Positions 36,250-46,903 are shown, counted from the first letter of the stretch. The stretch: 64,000 bases of DNA from Bacteroidota bacterium (GCA_025363015.1 JANYEQ010000035.1:25579-89578), one strand, 5' to 3'. The notes: generated by a model not told the origin, from the letters alone. Made by a program: numbers and translations.

Positions 36250-38094
36250 ATGTGTGGAATTGTAGGATATATTGGTAACCGCGAGGCTTACCCTATTTTA
36301 ATTAAAGGTTTACAACGTTTAGAATACCGTGGCTATGATAGCGCCGGCGTTGCAATGCTTGATAAAAAAGGCAATTTAAATGTATATAAACGCAAAGGTA
36401 AAGTTAGCGATTTGTTAGAGTATGTAAAGGATGCAGATACCACTGGCAACATTGGTATAGGGCATACGCGTTGGGCTACCCACGGCGAACCCAACGATGT
36501 TAATTCGCACCCACACTATTCGCAAAGCAAAAATTTGGTAATGATACATAATGGCATTATCGAAAATTATTCCTCTATTAAAGCGGGATTAACAAAACGC
36601 GGACACACATTTTTATCGCAAACTGATACCGAAGTTTTAATACATTTAATAGAAGAAGTACAACTACACGAAAAATGTAAATTAAGTGTAGCTGTGCAAA
36701 CGGCCCTAAAACAAGTAATTGGGGCTTATGCCATTGTGGTATTAGATAAAAATGACCCTAATGTTTTAGTAGCCGCTAAAAAAGGTAGCCCTATGGTTAT
36801 TGGCATTGGCGAAGATGATTTTTTTATTGCCAGCGATGCCTCTCCCATTATTGAATACACAAAAAATGTAGTGTATTTAGAAGATGAACAAGTAGCATCG
36901 TTACGCCGTGGCGAAGAATTAAAAATTCGCAATTTAAAAGATAAAGAAATTACACCATTTATTCAAGAGTTAACCTTAGAACTTGAATCGATTGAAAAGG
37001 GAGGTTACCCACACTTTATGCTAAAAGAAATATACGAACAACCTCGTTCGGTATTAGATAGTATGCGTGGGCGTTTAAATGCAAGTGCTGGCGAAATTAA
37101 ATTAGGTGGGGTGGACGAACATAAAAAGAAATTTGAAAAAGCAAAACGTATTATTTTTGTAGCCTGTGGTACCAGTTGGCACGCCTGTTTAGTGGGCGAA
37201 TATATTTTTGAAGAATTAGCACGAGTACCTGTAGAGGTTGAATACGCATCGGAATTTAGATACCGTAATCCTATCATTTACCAAGATGATATTGTAATTG
37301 CTATTTCGCAAAGTGGTGAAACGGCCGATACTTTAGCGGCTATTGAATTAGCAAAATCAAAAGGAGCTACTGTTTTAGGGATTTGTAATGTAGTAGGTTC
37401 TTCCATTGCCCGTGCAACCCATGGTGGTAGTTACACACACGCTGGCCCCGAAATTGGCGTAGCTTCTACCAAAGCATTTACAGCACAAGTAACAGTACTT
37501 ACCTTAATGGCATTAGAAATGGCAAAGGCACGTGGTACTTTATCCGAAAGTCGTTTTCGCCAATTTTTATATGAAGTAGAAGCCTTGCCTACAAAAATAG
37601 AAGAGGTTTTAAAATTAAATAGCAAATTAAAAGAAATTGCATTTCAATACAAAGATACGAGCAATGCCTTGTACCTAGGGCGTGGCGTATCGTTTCCGGT
37701 TGCTTTAGAGGGCGCTTTAAAATTAAAAGAAATCAGTTACATACATGCCGAAGGTTATCCAGCAGCAGAAATGAAACACGGCCCCATTGCTTTAATTGAC
37801 GAAGAAATGCCCGTATTTGTAATTGCTACTAAAGGTGCTAATTACGAAAAAGTAGTCAGTAACATACAAGAAGTAAAAGCACGTAAAGGCAAAATTATTG
37901 CGGTGGTTACTTCTGGTGATAAAGAAGTAAAACAAGTAGCCGATTATGTTATTGAAATACCTGAAACGGACGAATTATTAGTACCCATACTATCTGTAAT
38001 ACCTTGGCAGTTACTATCGTATCACATTGCTGTAATGCGTGGTTGTAATGTAGATCAGCCACGTAACCTAGCAAAAAGTGTAACGGTTGAGTAA
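36250..38094 (+). CDS. glmS: Glutamine--fructose-6-phosphate aminotransferase (isomerizing)
   Basis: MCGIVGYIGNREAYPILIKGLQRLEYRGYDSAG; C-terminal NLAKSVTVE. Confidence 0.97.
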   Translation: MCGIVGYIGNREAYPILIKGLQRLEYRGYDSAGVAMLDKKGNLNVYKRKGKVSDLLEYVKDADTTGNIGIGHTRWATHGEPNDVNSHPHYSQSKNLVMIHNGIIENYSSIKAGLTKRGHTFLSQTDTEVLIHLIEEVQLHEKCKLSVAVQTALKQVIGAYAIVVLDKNDPNVLVAAKKGSPMVIGIGEDDFFIASDASPIIEYTKNVVYLEDEQVASLRRGEELKIRNLKDKEITPFIQELTLELESIEKGGYPHFMLKEIYEQPRSVLDSMRGRLNASAGEIKLGGVDEHKKKFEKAKRIIFVACGTSWHACLVGEYIFEELARVPVEVEYASEFRYRNPIIYQDDIVIAISQSGETADTLAAIELAKSKGATVLGICNVVGSSIARATHGGSYTHAGPEIGVASTKAFTAQVTVLTLMALEMAKARGTLSESRFRQFLYEVEALPTKIEEVLKLNSKLKEIAFQYKDTSNALYLGRGVSFPVALEGALKLKEISYIHAEGYPAAEMKHGPIALIDEEMPVFVIATKGANYEKVVSNIQEVKARKGKIIAVVTSGDKEVKQVADYVIEIPETDELLVPILSVIPWQLLSYHIAVMRGCNVDQPRNLAKSVTVE

Positions 38095-38111
38095 AGTTTA
38101 TTAAGAGAATT

Positions 38112-38140
38112 AAAAAAAGTTGGTAAATACACTACCAACT
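38112..38140 (-). terminator. Terminator for the LRR gene (minus strand)
   Basis: Minus strand AGTTGGTA-GTGTATT-TACCAACT followed by TTTTTTT. Confidence 0.65.
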
Positions 38141-38734
38141 GCACCTACAGGGCGGACTAAAATAAATAACTGTTTTTGGAAGTAAAGCTTGTATGTTATC
38201 TTGATTAAGTTGTGGAATAAGAATATTACGCAAATCCATTGATTTTAGTAGCGTTAAGTTTTTTAACGATTCGGGGAAATAACTTAAGTTATTGCTCCAC
38301 AAATCGGCATATTCTAATTTTGTAAGTTTGCCAAAAGAGTAGGGCAGTTTATAAATTTCGTTTTGATTAAGGTTTAAGTATTTTAAATTTTCTAAATCAC
38401 CAAAACTAGCAGGTAAAGTTTCAATACCTGTTCGACTAATGATTAAAAATTGTAAATTTTTAAATAAATTAATAGAATCGGGTAACTCTTTAAAGGAATT
38501 TTTACTTAAATCTAAATACTGTAAGTTTTTAAATTGGTAAATTTCTTTTGGAAACTGTTTAATTTTTTTTTTACGAAGCGTTAGTTTTATAACATCGTTA
38601 GGGTTTTTAAGAGCTTCTGCTAAGTCAGTATATTCATTATAAGTTGCCAATGTTAAAGAATCTAATAAAGGTACTTGCGCTAAAAAATAGCTACTAAAAA
38701 ATAAAAACAACAGTATTATTTTATAATTTTTCAT
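38132..38734 (-). CDS. Leucine-rich repeat protein, secreted
   Basis: Signal peptide; repeats such as LQYLDLSKNSFKELPDSI, LQFLIISRTGIETLPASF, LKYLNLNQNEIYKLPYSF. Confidence 0.85.
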   Translation of the reverse strand: MKNYKIILLFLFFSSYFLAQVPLLDSLTLATYNEYTDLAEALKNPNDVIKLTLRKKKIKQFPKEIYQFKNLQYLDLSKNSFKELPDSINLFKNLQFLIISRTGIETLPASFGDLENLKYLNLNQNEIYKLPYSFGKLTKLEYADLWSNNLSYFPESLKNLTLLKSMDLRNILIPQLNQDNIQALLPKTVIYFSPPCRCSW

Positions 38735-39662
38735 TTTTAATAATGGCTAAGCAGGTTTGTTTATCTAAATGCAATTGTGCAATTAATTCAGTTAAGGTAT
38801 TAAATTTTTGTTCATCTCTAATACGTTTAACAAATTTTATTTTTATGGGTTTAGTATAAATATCGGCATTAAAATTAAAAATATTAACTTCTAATTTTAA
38901 ATTTAAAGTACTGGTTACGGTTGGGTTTGTGCCAATGTTCATCATCCCAAAGTAATTTTGACCCTGTACTGTGGCTTGTACTAAATATACTCCATTTTTA
39001 GGTATTAGTTTGTCATCATCGGTTATTTTTAAATTAGCAGTAGGGTAGCCAATGGTTTGGCCTAGTTGTTTACCTTTAATAACCTGTGCATTTATAAAAA
39101 AATAATGCCCCAAATAATCGTATGCTAATTGCATATTGCCTTCGTCAACGGCGTGGCGTATTTTACTGCTACTAATGTTTACGGCATCAATGTCTTTAGC
39201 GCTAATTTCTTCAACCGTAAAATTATATTTTGTAGCAAATTGTTTTAAGGTTTCAATTGTACCCTCTCTGTTTTTACCAAATTTATGGTCGTAACCAATT
39301 ACTAAATGTTTAACATTAAGTTGTTTTACTAAAATAGTTTTAATGTATTCTTCGGCATCTAATTGTGAAAAAGCAATATCAAACGGATAAACTACAGAAA
39401 CATCAACCTTATGTTGTTTAAGTAATTCTAATTTCTCATCCACCAAAGTAATTAATTTTAAATCGGTTTGGTGCGGAAATAAAATTTTACGTGGATGTGG
39501 TGCAAAGGTTAATACAACGGTGCTTAAGCCTAAGTTTTGTTTTAAAAGTTGTAACTTATTTATTATTTTTTGATGGCCTAAATGTACTCCATCAAAGGTA
39601 CCAATGGTAACAATGCTTGGTTTTTCAATTCTAAAGTTTTTTGTATGTTGTATGGTAAGCAT
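38721..39662 (-). CDS. ribF: Bifunctional riboflavin kinase/FAD synthetase
   Basis: SIVTIGTFDGVHLGHQKII, VIGYDHKFGKNREG, GQTIGYPTANLKI. Confidence 0.95.
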   Translation of the reverse strand: MLTIQHTKNFRIEKPSIVTIGTFDGVHLGHQKIINKLQLLKQNLGLSTVVLTFAPHPRKILFPHQTDLKLITLVDEKLELLKQHKVDVSVVYPFDIAFSQLDAEEYIKTILVKQLNVKHLVIGYDHKFGKNREGTIETLKQFATKYNFTVEEISAKDIDAVNISSSKIRHAVDEGNMQLAYDYLGHYFFINAQVIKGKQLGQTIGYPTANLKITDDDKLIPKNGVYLVQATVQGQNYFGMMNIGTNPTVTSTLNLKLEVNIFNFNADIYTKPIKIKFVKRIRDEQKFNTLTELIAQLHLDKQTCLAIIKNEKL

Positions 39663-39679
39663 TATTTTATGCTTTAGTA

Positions 39680-40108
39680 TTATAAAGTAGTAACCAAAGC
39701 AAAATTGCCATCTATTTTAAATTTCCAACCCTGTGTAAATATTTTTGGTAAAAAGCGGCGATACAAAAGCATACGGGCATTTTCTTTACTATCATCTTCA
39801 TCATCGCGCCCAACAGCATTAAATTCGTAAATGTTTACTTTTGGGTGTTCTATCATGTAATTTTTTACAATTTCAACAATGGTATTCATTACTTGATATA
39901 CTTCGCCACGGTTGGTAGCTACATATTCTTCGCCTTCAAACTCATCGTTTACTACGCCAAATACAATATTGGCATGCAAAATATTATCTTGCAATCGCCC
40001 AAACCTTACTTCATAACGCAAACCACTGCTGGTATTAAAGTAATACACCCCAGCACTTGGTATGTTGGGATATTCGATAGATAAAATATTTTTATAGGAT
40101 GTATCCAA
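39680..40108 (-). CDS. Hypothetical protein
   Basis: Intact 142-aa ORF in a compact minus-strand cluster; no recognised family. Confidence 0.55.
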   Translation of the reverse strand: MDTSYKNILSIEYPNIPSAGVYYFNTSSGLRYEVRFGRLQDNILHANIVFGVVNDEFEGEEYVATNRGEVYQVMNTIVEIVKNYMIEHPKVNIYEFNAVGRDDEDDSKENARMLLYRRFLPKIFTQGWKFKIDGNFALVTTL

Positions 40109-40113
40109 AAAAA

Positions 40114-41019
40114 TTACACTAATTCACTTTGTTTTTTAAATCTCTCTGCTAAAATTAAATCTTTACCGCCAAGGCTGTAATCGTAAAAACCTTTGCCTGT
40201 TTTAGCACCCAAATGCCCAGCGGCTACCATATTAACTAATAAGGGGCAAGGAGCATATTTTGGATTACCAAAACCATCTTGCAATACTCTTAAAATATTT
40301 AAACACACATCTAAACCAATAAAATCGGCTAATTGTAAGGGGCCCATAGGGTGTGCCATTCCTAATTTCATTACAGTATCAATTTCTTCAACGCCTGCTA
40401 CACCTTCGTATAAGGTAATAATGGCTTCGTTAATCATTGGCATTAAAATTTTATTTGCCACAAAGCCGGGGTAATCGTTTACTTCAACGGGTATTTTATT
40501 TAATTTTTTAGAAGTTTCCATTATTAAATTACACACCTCGTTGCTGGTAGAGTAGCCTCTAATAACTTCAATTAGTTTCATAACGGGCACAGGGTTCATA
40601 AAGTGCATACCAATTACTTTATCGGCGCGCTTTGTTATGGCAGCAATTTGAGTTATTGAAATAGAAGATGTATTACTAGCTAAAATGGTGTGCGATGGGC
40701 AAATTTCATCTAACTGTTTAAATATTTTAAGTTTAATATCAACATTTTCGCTTGCGGCTTCTACCACTAAATCGGCTACAGACGTGGCTTTAGTAATGTC
40801 GGTAAAGGTGCTAATATTTTTTAAGGTAGTTTGTTTTACATCTTCGGTAATACTGCCTTTTTGTACTTGTCTATCTAAATTTTTGGTAATGGTAGCTATT
40901 GCTTTTTGTAAGGCTGTTTCGCTAATATCAACTAAACTAACGGTAAAGCCAAATTGTGCAAAGGTGTGTGCAATGCCGTTACCCATGGTGCCACTGCCTA
41001 TAACTGTAATGTTTTTCAT
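40114..41019 (-). CDS. 3-hydroxyacyl-CoA (3-hydroxybutyryl-CoA) dehydrogenase
   Basis: ITVIGSGTMGNGIAHTFAQFGFTVSLVDI, IGMHFMNPVPVMKLIEVI, DYPGFVANKILMPMINEAI. Confidence 0.93.
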   Translation of the reverse strand: MKNITVIGSGTMGNGIAHTFAQFGFTVSLVDISETALQKAIATITKNLDRQVQKGSITEDVKQTTLKNISTFTDITKATSVADLVVEAASENVDIKLKIFKQLDEICPSHTILASNTSSISITQIAAITKRADKVIGMHFMNPVPVMKLIEVIRGYSTSNEVCNLIMETSKKLNKIPVEVNDYPGFVANKILMPMINEAIITLYEGVAGVEEIDTVMKLGMAHPMGPLQLADFIGLDVCLNILRVLQDGFGNPKYAPCPLLVNMVAAGHLGAKTGKGFYDYSLGGKDLILAERFKKQSELV

Positions 41020-41184
41020 TGTAAATTAAATGTTAATTGTGGCTTAAAAGTAGGCTTTTATTTATTAAAAAAACTAAAAAATGTTTTTAACAATTTAATG
41101 CTTAAATGTGTTAATTAAATATTTGTGTAGTTCATTAATTTTTGCTTACTTGCGCTTTAAATTCAGTCTTTAAACAGCCTTATT

Positions 41185-42099
41185 TTGTCGATGAAAATAA
41201 TAAAAACTATGTCAAACAACTATTTAATAGCATTTGCTGTTGCTTCCAGCATACTAACTTCATGTGGTAATAAAACCGAAGAAAAAAAAGAAGAAATTGT
41301 TGATGTTGCAGATACAATTAAAACTACTCAATTTAATATTAGTGGTGAGCTATTTAGCGTCCCATCGCCTATACAAACGGCTTTATTAATTCAAAAAAGT
41401 GGTGTTACGTATGATAAAAGTGTGTTAAACGCTTCTAACAAAGTAAATACTTTTAGCACGGATTATGCCCGCTCATTAAATTTAGGTATTTATGGTGCTG
41501 ATTTAGGTTACGTATCATTATACAACCAAACGCAAGATGCTATTGGCTATTTAGGTTCGGTAAAACAATTGGCCGATAAATTAGGTATTAGCGCAGCTTT
41601 TGATGCTGCTACAATGGAGCGCATACAAAAAAATATGACTAACAAAGATAGTATGATGGTATTAGTGGGTATTGCTTACCGCAGTAGCGATGCGTATTTA
41701 AAAAGCAACCAACGTAGTGATGTAAGTAGCTTAATTTTAACGGGTGGTTGGATTGAGAGTTTATATTTTAGTACTATGGCTTACAAAAGCAAACCTAATA
41801 ACGATATTAAATACCGTATAGCAGAGCAAAAACAAACCTTAACAAGCTTAGTTAAAATATTAGGAAGTAATTCAAATGCCGAAGTTATTGAATTAACAAA
41901 ACAATTAGTGGATTTAGCTAAAGTATACGAAGGCATACAGTTTAAATATACCTTTGTAGAACCTACAACAGATACCACTAAGCACCTTACTTATATAAAT
42001 AGCACTACTGAGGTTATAGTTACTGCTGAGCAAATCACTCAAATTAGCGAAAAAATAAAAGAAATTAGAAACAAAATAACTAACAACACACAATCTTAA
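41185..42099 (+). CDS. Hypothetical lipoprotein
   Basis: SILTSCGNKTEEKKEE lipobox; intact ORF. Confidence 0.7.
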   Translation: MSMKIIKTMSNNYLIAFAVASSILTSCGNKTEEKKEEIVDVADTIKTTQFNISGELFSVPSPIQTALLIQKSGVTYDKSVLNASNKVNTFSTDYARSLNLGIYGADLGYVSLYNQTQDAIGYLGSVKQLADKLGISAAFDAATMERIQKNMTNKDSMMVLVGIAYRSSDAYLKSNQRSDVSSLILTGGWIESLYFSTMAYKSKPNNDIKYRIAEQKQTLTSLVKILGSNSNAEVIELTKQLVDLAKVYEGIQFKYTFVEPTTDTTKHLTYINSTTEVIVTAEQITQISEKIKEIRNKITNNTQS

Positions 42100-42116
42100 T
42101 ACACAATAATATTAAT

Positions 42117-42545
42117 ATGAAAAAAATTATTTTAGCCCTATCGTTTGTTGTTTCAACAGTTTGTTTTAACCAAGCTACTGCACAATGCGATACCATTGCA
42201 AATATTTGTGCTAAGCATATCATTTCTACCTTCATATCTGATGGGCAGCAATACCGCGCTTTATTATTAAACTCAGAAGAAACAGCTGAGTTTCATACCA
42301 CTTTTTTTGGCGAAACAACTTACCGTATTGCCGCTTGTAGTGGTACTAATGATGGTAATTTAGTATTTAATATTTATGACCAAGACCGCCATTTATTATT
42401 TACAAACCGTAATCAAAAAAATGCACCATTTTGGGATTTTAAAGTAAAATCAACTTTAGAAACCATTATTGAAGCTCAATTAGATGCCAATAAAAACCCT
42501 GGCTCAGGTTGCGCTGTAATTTTAATAGGCTTTAAACAAAAGTAA
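42117..42545 (+). CDS. Hypothetical secreted protein
   Basis: Signal peptide MKKIILALSFVVSTVCFNQATAQ; 18 nt after the preceding lipoprotein gene; followed by a terminator. Confidence 0.7.
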   Translation: MKKIILALSFVVSTVCFNQATAQCDTIANICAKHIISTFISDGQQYRALLLNSEETAEFHTTFFGETTYRIAACSGTNDGNLVFNIYDQDRHLLFTNRNQKNAPFWDFKVKSTLETIIEAQLDANKNPGSGCAVILIGFKQK

Positions 42546-42566
42546 CTTTTACAAAATAAATTAAAT

Positions 42567-42597
42567 AAAAAAGCGTTTCAAATTGAAACGCTTTTTT
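42567..42597 (+). terminator. Rho-independent terminator
   Basis: AAAAAAGCGTTTCA-AAT-TGAAACGCTTTTTT hairpin. Confidence 0.85.
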
Positions 42598-42627
42598 TAA
42601 TTACAGCTATTTTGCTACTTTTGCGCC

Positions 42628-43839
42628 ATGATAAAACACTTATTTTTGTTTTTTTGGTTGGTAATTTTTTTTGCAAGCTGTAGTAATGCCACTGCTACTA
42701 AAAATAACCAAACACAACTAGTAGCCATAAAAAAAGATAGTCTAACACTTAAAAAAGATACTTTTACAACAACTACAAACTCGCCAACACTAAATGTAAA
42801 TAATAAGTTTAACAACATTACCGCTGTGTTATGCGGCGATAAAGCACAAGCCAACGATTTAAATTATTTATTTGATACCCTTGCCTGGGCAAAACACGTA
42901 ACATTTATTGATAGTAGTTGGAAAAAGTTAGAGCGTAACCGCCTGCAGGCCATGAAAAAATGGGGACGAAAAGAGTTTGAAACATCAAACATCCAATCTA
43001 CCACCGTTTTTTATCCCTTTAGTGGACCCGATTATTTAACGGCAAATGCTTTTTTTCCAAATGCTGATCAATACATTATGTTGGGTTTAGAGCCAGTAGG
43101 TAAGTTACCCGAACTTAGTACCTTTAAAGCAGGCGAGGCTTTGGATTATGAACAAGATTTTAAAAAATCATTAGGCGATATTTTTTCTAAAAGTTATTTC
43201 ATAACGCAAAAAATGCTAAAAGATTTTCAATCACAAAAAGTAAACGGCCTATTGCCAGTATTAGCATTTTTTATAAAAAAATCGGGTAACCAAATTTTAA
43301 ATATAAACTATTTAATACGTTATAAGCAAGATAGTGTAAGCGAAGTAAGTTACGAGTTTAAAAGTGCAGAATATAAACCCTTTGGTGTTAAAATTGATTT
43401 TTTACAAGAAGGTAAACAAAAATCGGTGTATTATTTTAAGTATGATGTAAGTAATAAATTATTTAACGACACTACTATTTTTTATAAATACATAAAAAGT
43501 AAAACCAATAATTGTATTACGTATATTAAAAGCGCGTCGTATCTATTACATGCAAATTTTATGGCAAATATGCGTAACTTAATTTTAAAAAATTCGGCTA
43601 CAATTATACAAGATGATACGGGCATACCTTTTAAATATTTTGAAGAAGGTAAAAAATTTAATATAAAACTATATGGTCAGTACTCGCAACCCGTTAAAGA
43701 TTTTCCATATTTAATTCTGCAAAAACCTTTAAAGGAAGCCTTTCACAGAGACAGTTTAACGGTAGGCAAACTACCTTTTCATTTAGGTTACCATTGGCAA
43801 AGTAAAAAAGATGTAATTATTTTTGCGAAAAAAAAATAA
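42628..43839 (+). CDS. Hypothetical lipoprotein
   Basis: MIKHLFLFFWLVIFFASCSNA lipobox; intact ORF. Confidence 0.7.
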   Translation: MIKHLFLFFWLVIFFASCSNATATKNNQTQLVAIKKDSLTLKKDTFTTTTNSPTLNVNNKFNNITAVLCGDKAQANDLNYLFDTLAWAKHVTFIDSSWKKLERNRLQAMKKWGRKEFETSNIQSTTVFYPFSGPDYLTANAFFPNADQYIMLGLEPVGKLPELSTFKAGEALDYEQDFKKSLGDIFSKSYFITQKMLKDFQSQKVNGLLPVLAFFIKKSGNQILNINYLIRYKQDSVSEVSYEFKSAEYKPFGVKIDFLQEGKQKSVYYFKYDVSNKLFNDTTIFYKYIKSKTNNCITYIKSASYLLHANFMANMRNLILKNSATIIQDDTGIPFKYFEEGKKFNIKLYGQYSQPVKDFPYLILQKPLKEAFHRDSLTVGKLPFHLGYHWQSKKDVIIFAKKK

Positions 43840-43876
43840 ATTTAAAAACATATAACGATGTGACTAAAAAAAGGCA

Positions 43877-44662
43877 ATGAATTCTAAATTAGTAATAACT
43901 CATATTGTAAATTGGTTACAAAACTATAGCACTGCCTCAAACACTAATGGTTTTGTAATTGGCATTAGTGGAGGTATTGATAGCGCCGTTACAAGCACCC
44001 TTTGTGCCTTAACAGGCAAGCAAGTAATAGTTTTAAACATGCCTATTAGGCAATTTAAAACTGAGTTGGATAGAAGTACCGAACATATTGCTTGGCTTAA
44101 AGCCAAATTTACCAACGTGCAAAGTCAAACCGTAGATTTAACAGCTAGCTTAGAAGTATTTGAAAAAACACTACCACCAAACATTACAAATGATTTTTTA
44201 AGTATGGCCAATACCCGTGCCAGATTAAGAATGACAAGCCTTTATGCTTTTGCCACTACTCATAAATTATTAGTGGCAGGTACTGGCAATAAAGTAGAAG
44301 ATTTTGGAGTTGGCTTTTTTACAAAATATGGCGATGGTGGTGTGGACATAAGCCCTATTGCCGATTTATACAAAACAGAAGTTTACCAATTAGCCAAGGA
44401 ATTAGGTATTGTATCAACTATACAAACGGCAAAACCTACCGATGGTTTATTTGCTGATGGCCGAACTGATGAAGACCAAATTGGCGCCACCTACCCTGAA
44501 TTAGAGTGGGCCATGGAATATCTTGCCAATAAACACACTTACGAATTAAACCCAAGGCAAAAAACGGTAATAAATATTTACACTCATCGCCACCATGCAA
44601 ATAAGCATAAAATGGATGCGATACCTGTATGCCTAATTCCTGAGGAGTTAAAGAGTATTTAA
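43877..44662 (+). CDS. nadE: NAD(+) synthase (single-domain, NH3-dependent type)
   Basis: VIGISGGIDSAVTSTLCALTGKQV, LVAGTGNKVEDFGVGFFTKYGDGGVDISPIADLYKTEVYQLA. Confidence 0.93.
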   Translation: MNSKLVITHIVNWLQNYSTASNTNGFVIGISGGIDSAVTSTLCALTGKQVIVLNMPIRQFKTELDRSTEHIAWLKAKFTNVQSQTVDLTASLEVFEKTLPPNITNDFLSMANTRARLRMTSLYAFATTHKLLVAGTGNKVEDFGVGFFTKYGDGGVDISPIADLYKTEVYQLAKELGIVSTIQTAKPTDGLFADGRTDEDQIGATYPELEWAMEYLANKHTYELNPRQKTVINIYTHRHHANKHKMDAIPVCLIPEELKSI

Positions 44663-45838
44663 TACTTGTAAAATTTTACTGATTGCTAACTCTAGTTCAC
44701 TATTACTAATAATTAATGGAGGCGATAGTCGCATAGCTGTTGAACAAAATAAAAACCAATCGGTAATAATACCATTTTGTAAACAGGCTTTTATAATTTT
44801 AAAATTTAAAGTTTCATCGCCAAAATCAATAGCGCCAAGGGCACCTTTTATTCTGATATGTTTTATTAAAGGATGTTTTAATTGATTTAAAATAATAAAC
44901 TCTATTTCTTTAGCTCTTAAATAAAGTTGTTGGCTTGTAATTATTTCTAGTGTTGCTTGTGCGGCAGCTACGCAAACGGCATTGCCTCCAAAGGTATTAA
45001 TATGACCTAATACAGGATTATTGCTTAGGCAACTCATTAAGGATTGCGAAGCAATAAATGCACCAATAGGTAAACCACCACCCATCCCTTTTGCAACTAC
45101 TAAAATATCGGGTACAAGGTTGTAATGTTCAAACGCAAATAAAGTTCCCGTTCGGCCAAAACCTGTTTGTATTTCATCCACAATTAACAAAACACAATGC
45201 TCGTTACATTTTTTTTGTAGAGCCGTTATAAATTCTGGTACTGCTTCTATAACCCCCGCCTCGCCTTGTATTAACTCAATAATTACAGCTGCTGTTTTTG
45301 ATGTTATTTGATTTAAATCGGGTATAGCGTTAAACGGTAAATGTTTTATATTAGGTAATAAAGGGCGGTAACTTTGTTTAAAAAACTCGCTACCCATAAG
45401 GCTTAAAGCACCCTGTGTGCTACCGTGGTAAGCATTTGTAAAGCTAATTAATTCGCTTCGGTTGGTAACACGTTTTGCTAATTTTACGGCACCCTCTACG
45501 GCTTCGCTTCCGCTAGTAGTAAAGTAAACAGAATTTAGCGTAGGAGGTAATAAATCGGTTAAGGCTTTTGCATATTTAACTTGCGGGCTTTGGTTAAACT
45601 CGCCATATACCATTAAGTGCATAAACTTTTGCGATTGTATATTAATGGCCTCTACTACTTTTGGATGGCAATGCCCCACGTTACTTACCGAAATACCACT
45701 AATTACATCTAAATACTGTTTGCCATTTACATCGGTTAATGTGCAGCCACTGGCAGTTACAATATTAACATCGACCCCTAACAAAGGCGTATCGCTGGTT
45801 TGCGCAACGTGTTGTAAAAATAATTGGCGTTGGTTCAT
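44648..45838 (-). CDS. Class III aminotransferase (acetylornithine/ornithine aminotransferase-like)
   Basis: DVISGISVSNVGHCHPKVVEA, LLIVDEIQTGFGRTGTLFAFEHYNLVPDILVVAKGMGGGLPIGAFI. Confidence 0.92.
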   Translation of the reverse strand: MNQRQLFLQHVAQTSDTPLLGVDVNIVTASGCTLTDVNGKQYLDVISGISVSNVGHCHPKVVEAINIQSQKFMHLMVYGEFNQSPQVKYAKALTDLLPPTLNSVYFTTSGSEAVEGAVKLAKRVTNRSELISFTNAYHGSTQGALSLMGSEFFKQSYRPLLPNIKHLPFNAIPDLNQITSKTAAVIIELIQGEAGVIEAVPEFITALQKKCNEHCVLLIVDEIQTGFGRTGTLFAFEHYNLVPDILVVAKGMGGGLPIGAFIASQSLMSCLSNNPVLGHINTFGGNAVCVAAAQATLEIITSQQLYLRAKEIEFIILNQLKHPLIKHIRIKGALGAIDFGDETLNFKIIKACLQNGIITDWFLFCSTAMRLSPPLIISNSELELAISKILQVLNTL

Positions 45839-45853
45839 TTATTAACTGCTAAA

Positions 45854-46843
45854 TTATAAATTAATTGGTATTATGGGTGCTTTTACACCATTACCAAATT
45901 TTAAAGTTTTATGTGTGTAAACAATTACTTCGTCAAATAATTTTTGTTGTATTAAACTATTTAGCAAAAAAGCACCACCTTCTACAATTACACTTTGTAT
46001 TTTTAAATTGTATAAGGCATTAAAAATTTGCGGTAACACATTTTTTGTAAAATCTAATTTAATATATTCAATAGTATGGTTTACTTCCGTTTTTATACTA
46101 TTAAATACAATGGTTTTAGCCTCTTTATTATAAATATTAAAGTTGGTGGGCACTTCTAAATTTTTATCAATAAAAATACGAATTGGGTTTTTACCATTAA
46201 CCAATCGAGTGGTTAAGGTTGAATTATCATTTAAAACGGTATTTTTTCCTACAATTATTGCCATTTCATTAGCGCGTAATGTGTGCGATTGTAGTTGTTG
46301 TTCGTCATCACCAATTCTATTATCCGCTCTGTTTTTTGGTAAGGGAAGTTTACTTATAAAACCATCGGCTGTTTGCGCCCATTTTAAAATAATGTAAGGG
46401 CGTTTTTTTTCAAAAAATGTAAAAAAACGTTTGTTTAATTTTTGCCCTTCTTTTTCTAAAATACCTGTTATTACTTCAATACCCGCATTTTTTAAGTTGG
46501 CAATGCCTTTTCCTGCTACTACGGGGTTAGGATCTAAATTACAAACTACTACTTTTTTAAATCCTTTGTTAATAATTAAATCTGCACAAGGCGGGGTTTT
46601 ACCAAAGTGGCAACAGGGTTCTAACGTCACGTAAATGGTGCAATCTTGTGGATTAATACTACTACTTAAATTAGTAATGGCATTTACTTCGGCATGGGCT
46701 TCGCCATATTTTTGGTGATAGCCTTGGGCAACAATAACATTATTTTTTACAATAACGCAACCTACCATAGGGTTTGGTGCTACATAACCTAAGCCTTGTT
46801 TAGCAAGGTTAAGGGCAATTTGTATAAAATTATCATGTAGCAT
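45854..46843 (-). CDS. ribD: Bifunctional riboflavin biosynthesis deaminase/reductase
   Basis: GYVAPNPMVGCVIVKN, GEAHAEVNAI, YVTLEPCCHFGKTPPCADLI, C-terminal VIVEGGAFLLNSLI. Confidence 0.95.
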   Translation of the reverse strand: MLHDNFIQIALNLAKQGLGYVAPNPMVGCVIVKNNVIVAQGYHQKYGEAHAEVNAITNLSSSINPQDCTIYVTLEPCCHFGKTPPCADLIINKGFKKVVVCNLDPNPVVAGKGIANLKNAGIEVITGILEKEGQKLNKRFFTFFEKKRPYIILKWAQTADGFISKLPLPKNRADNRIGDDEQQLQSHTLRANEMAIIVGKNTVLNDNSTLTTRLVNGKNPIRIFIDKNLEVPTNFNIYNKEAKTIVFNSIKTEVNHTIEYIKLDFTKNVLPQIFNALYNLKIQSVIVEGGAFLLNSLIQQKLFDEVIVYTHKTLKFGNGVKAPIIPINL

Positions 46844-46903
46844 TATTCTTTTTAAAACTCGGTATAATTTTTTAAATTTACACTCTATAAAATTACAAAT
46901 AAA

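Noticed and set aside
40114-41019. 3-hydroxyacyl-CoA dehydrogenase considered as paaH partner of the paaD-like gene
   Set aside because: 26 kb away in an unrelated gene neighbourhood; a general beta-oxidation role is sufficient.
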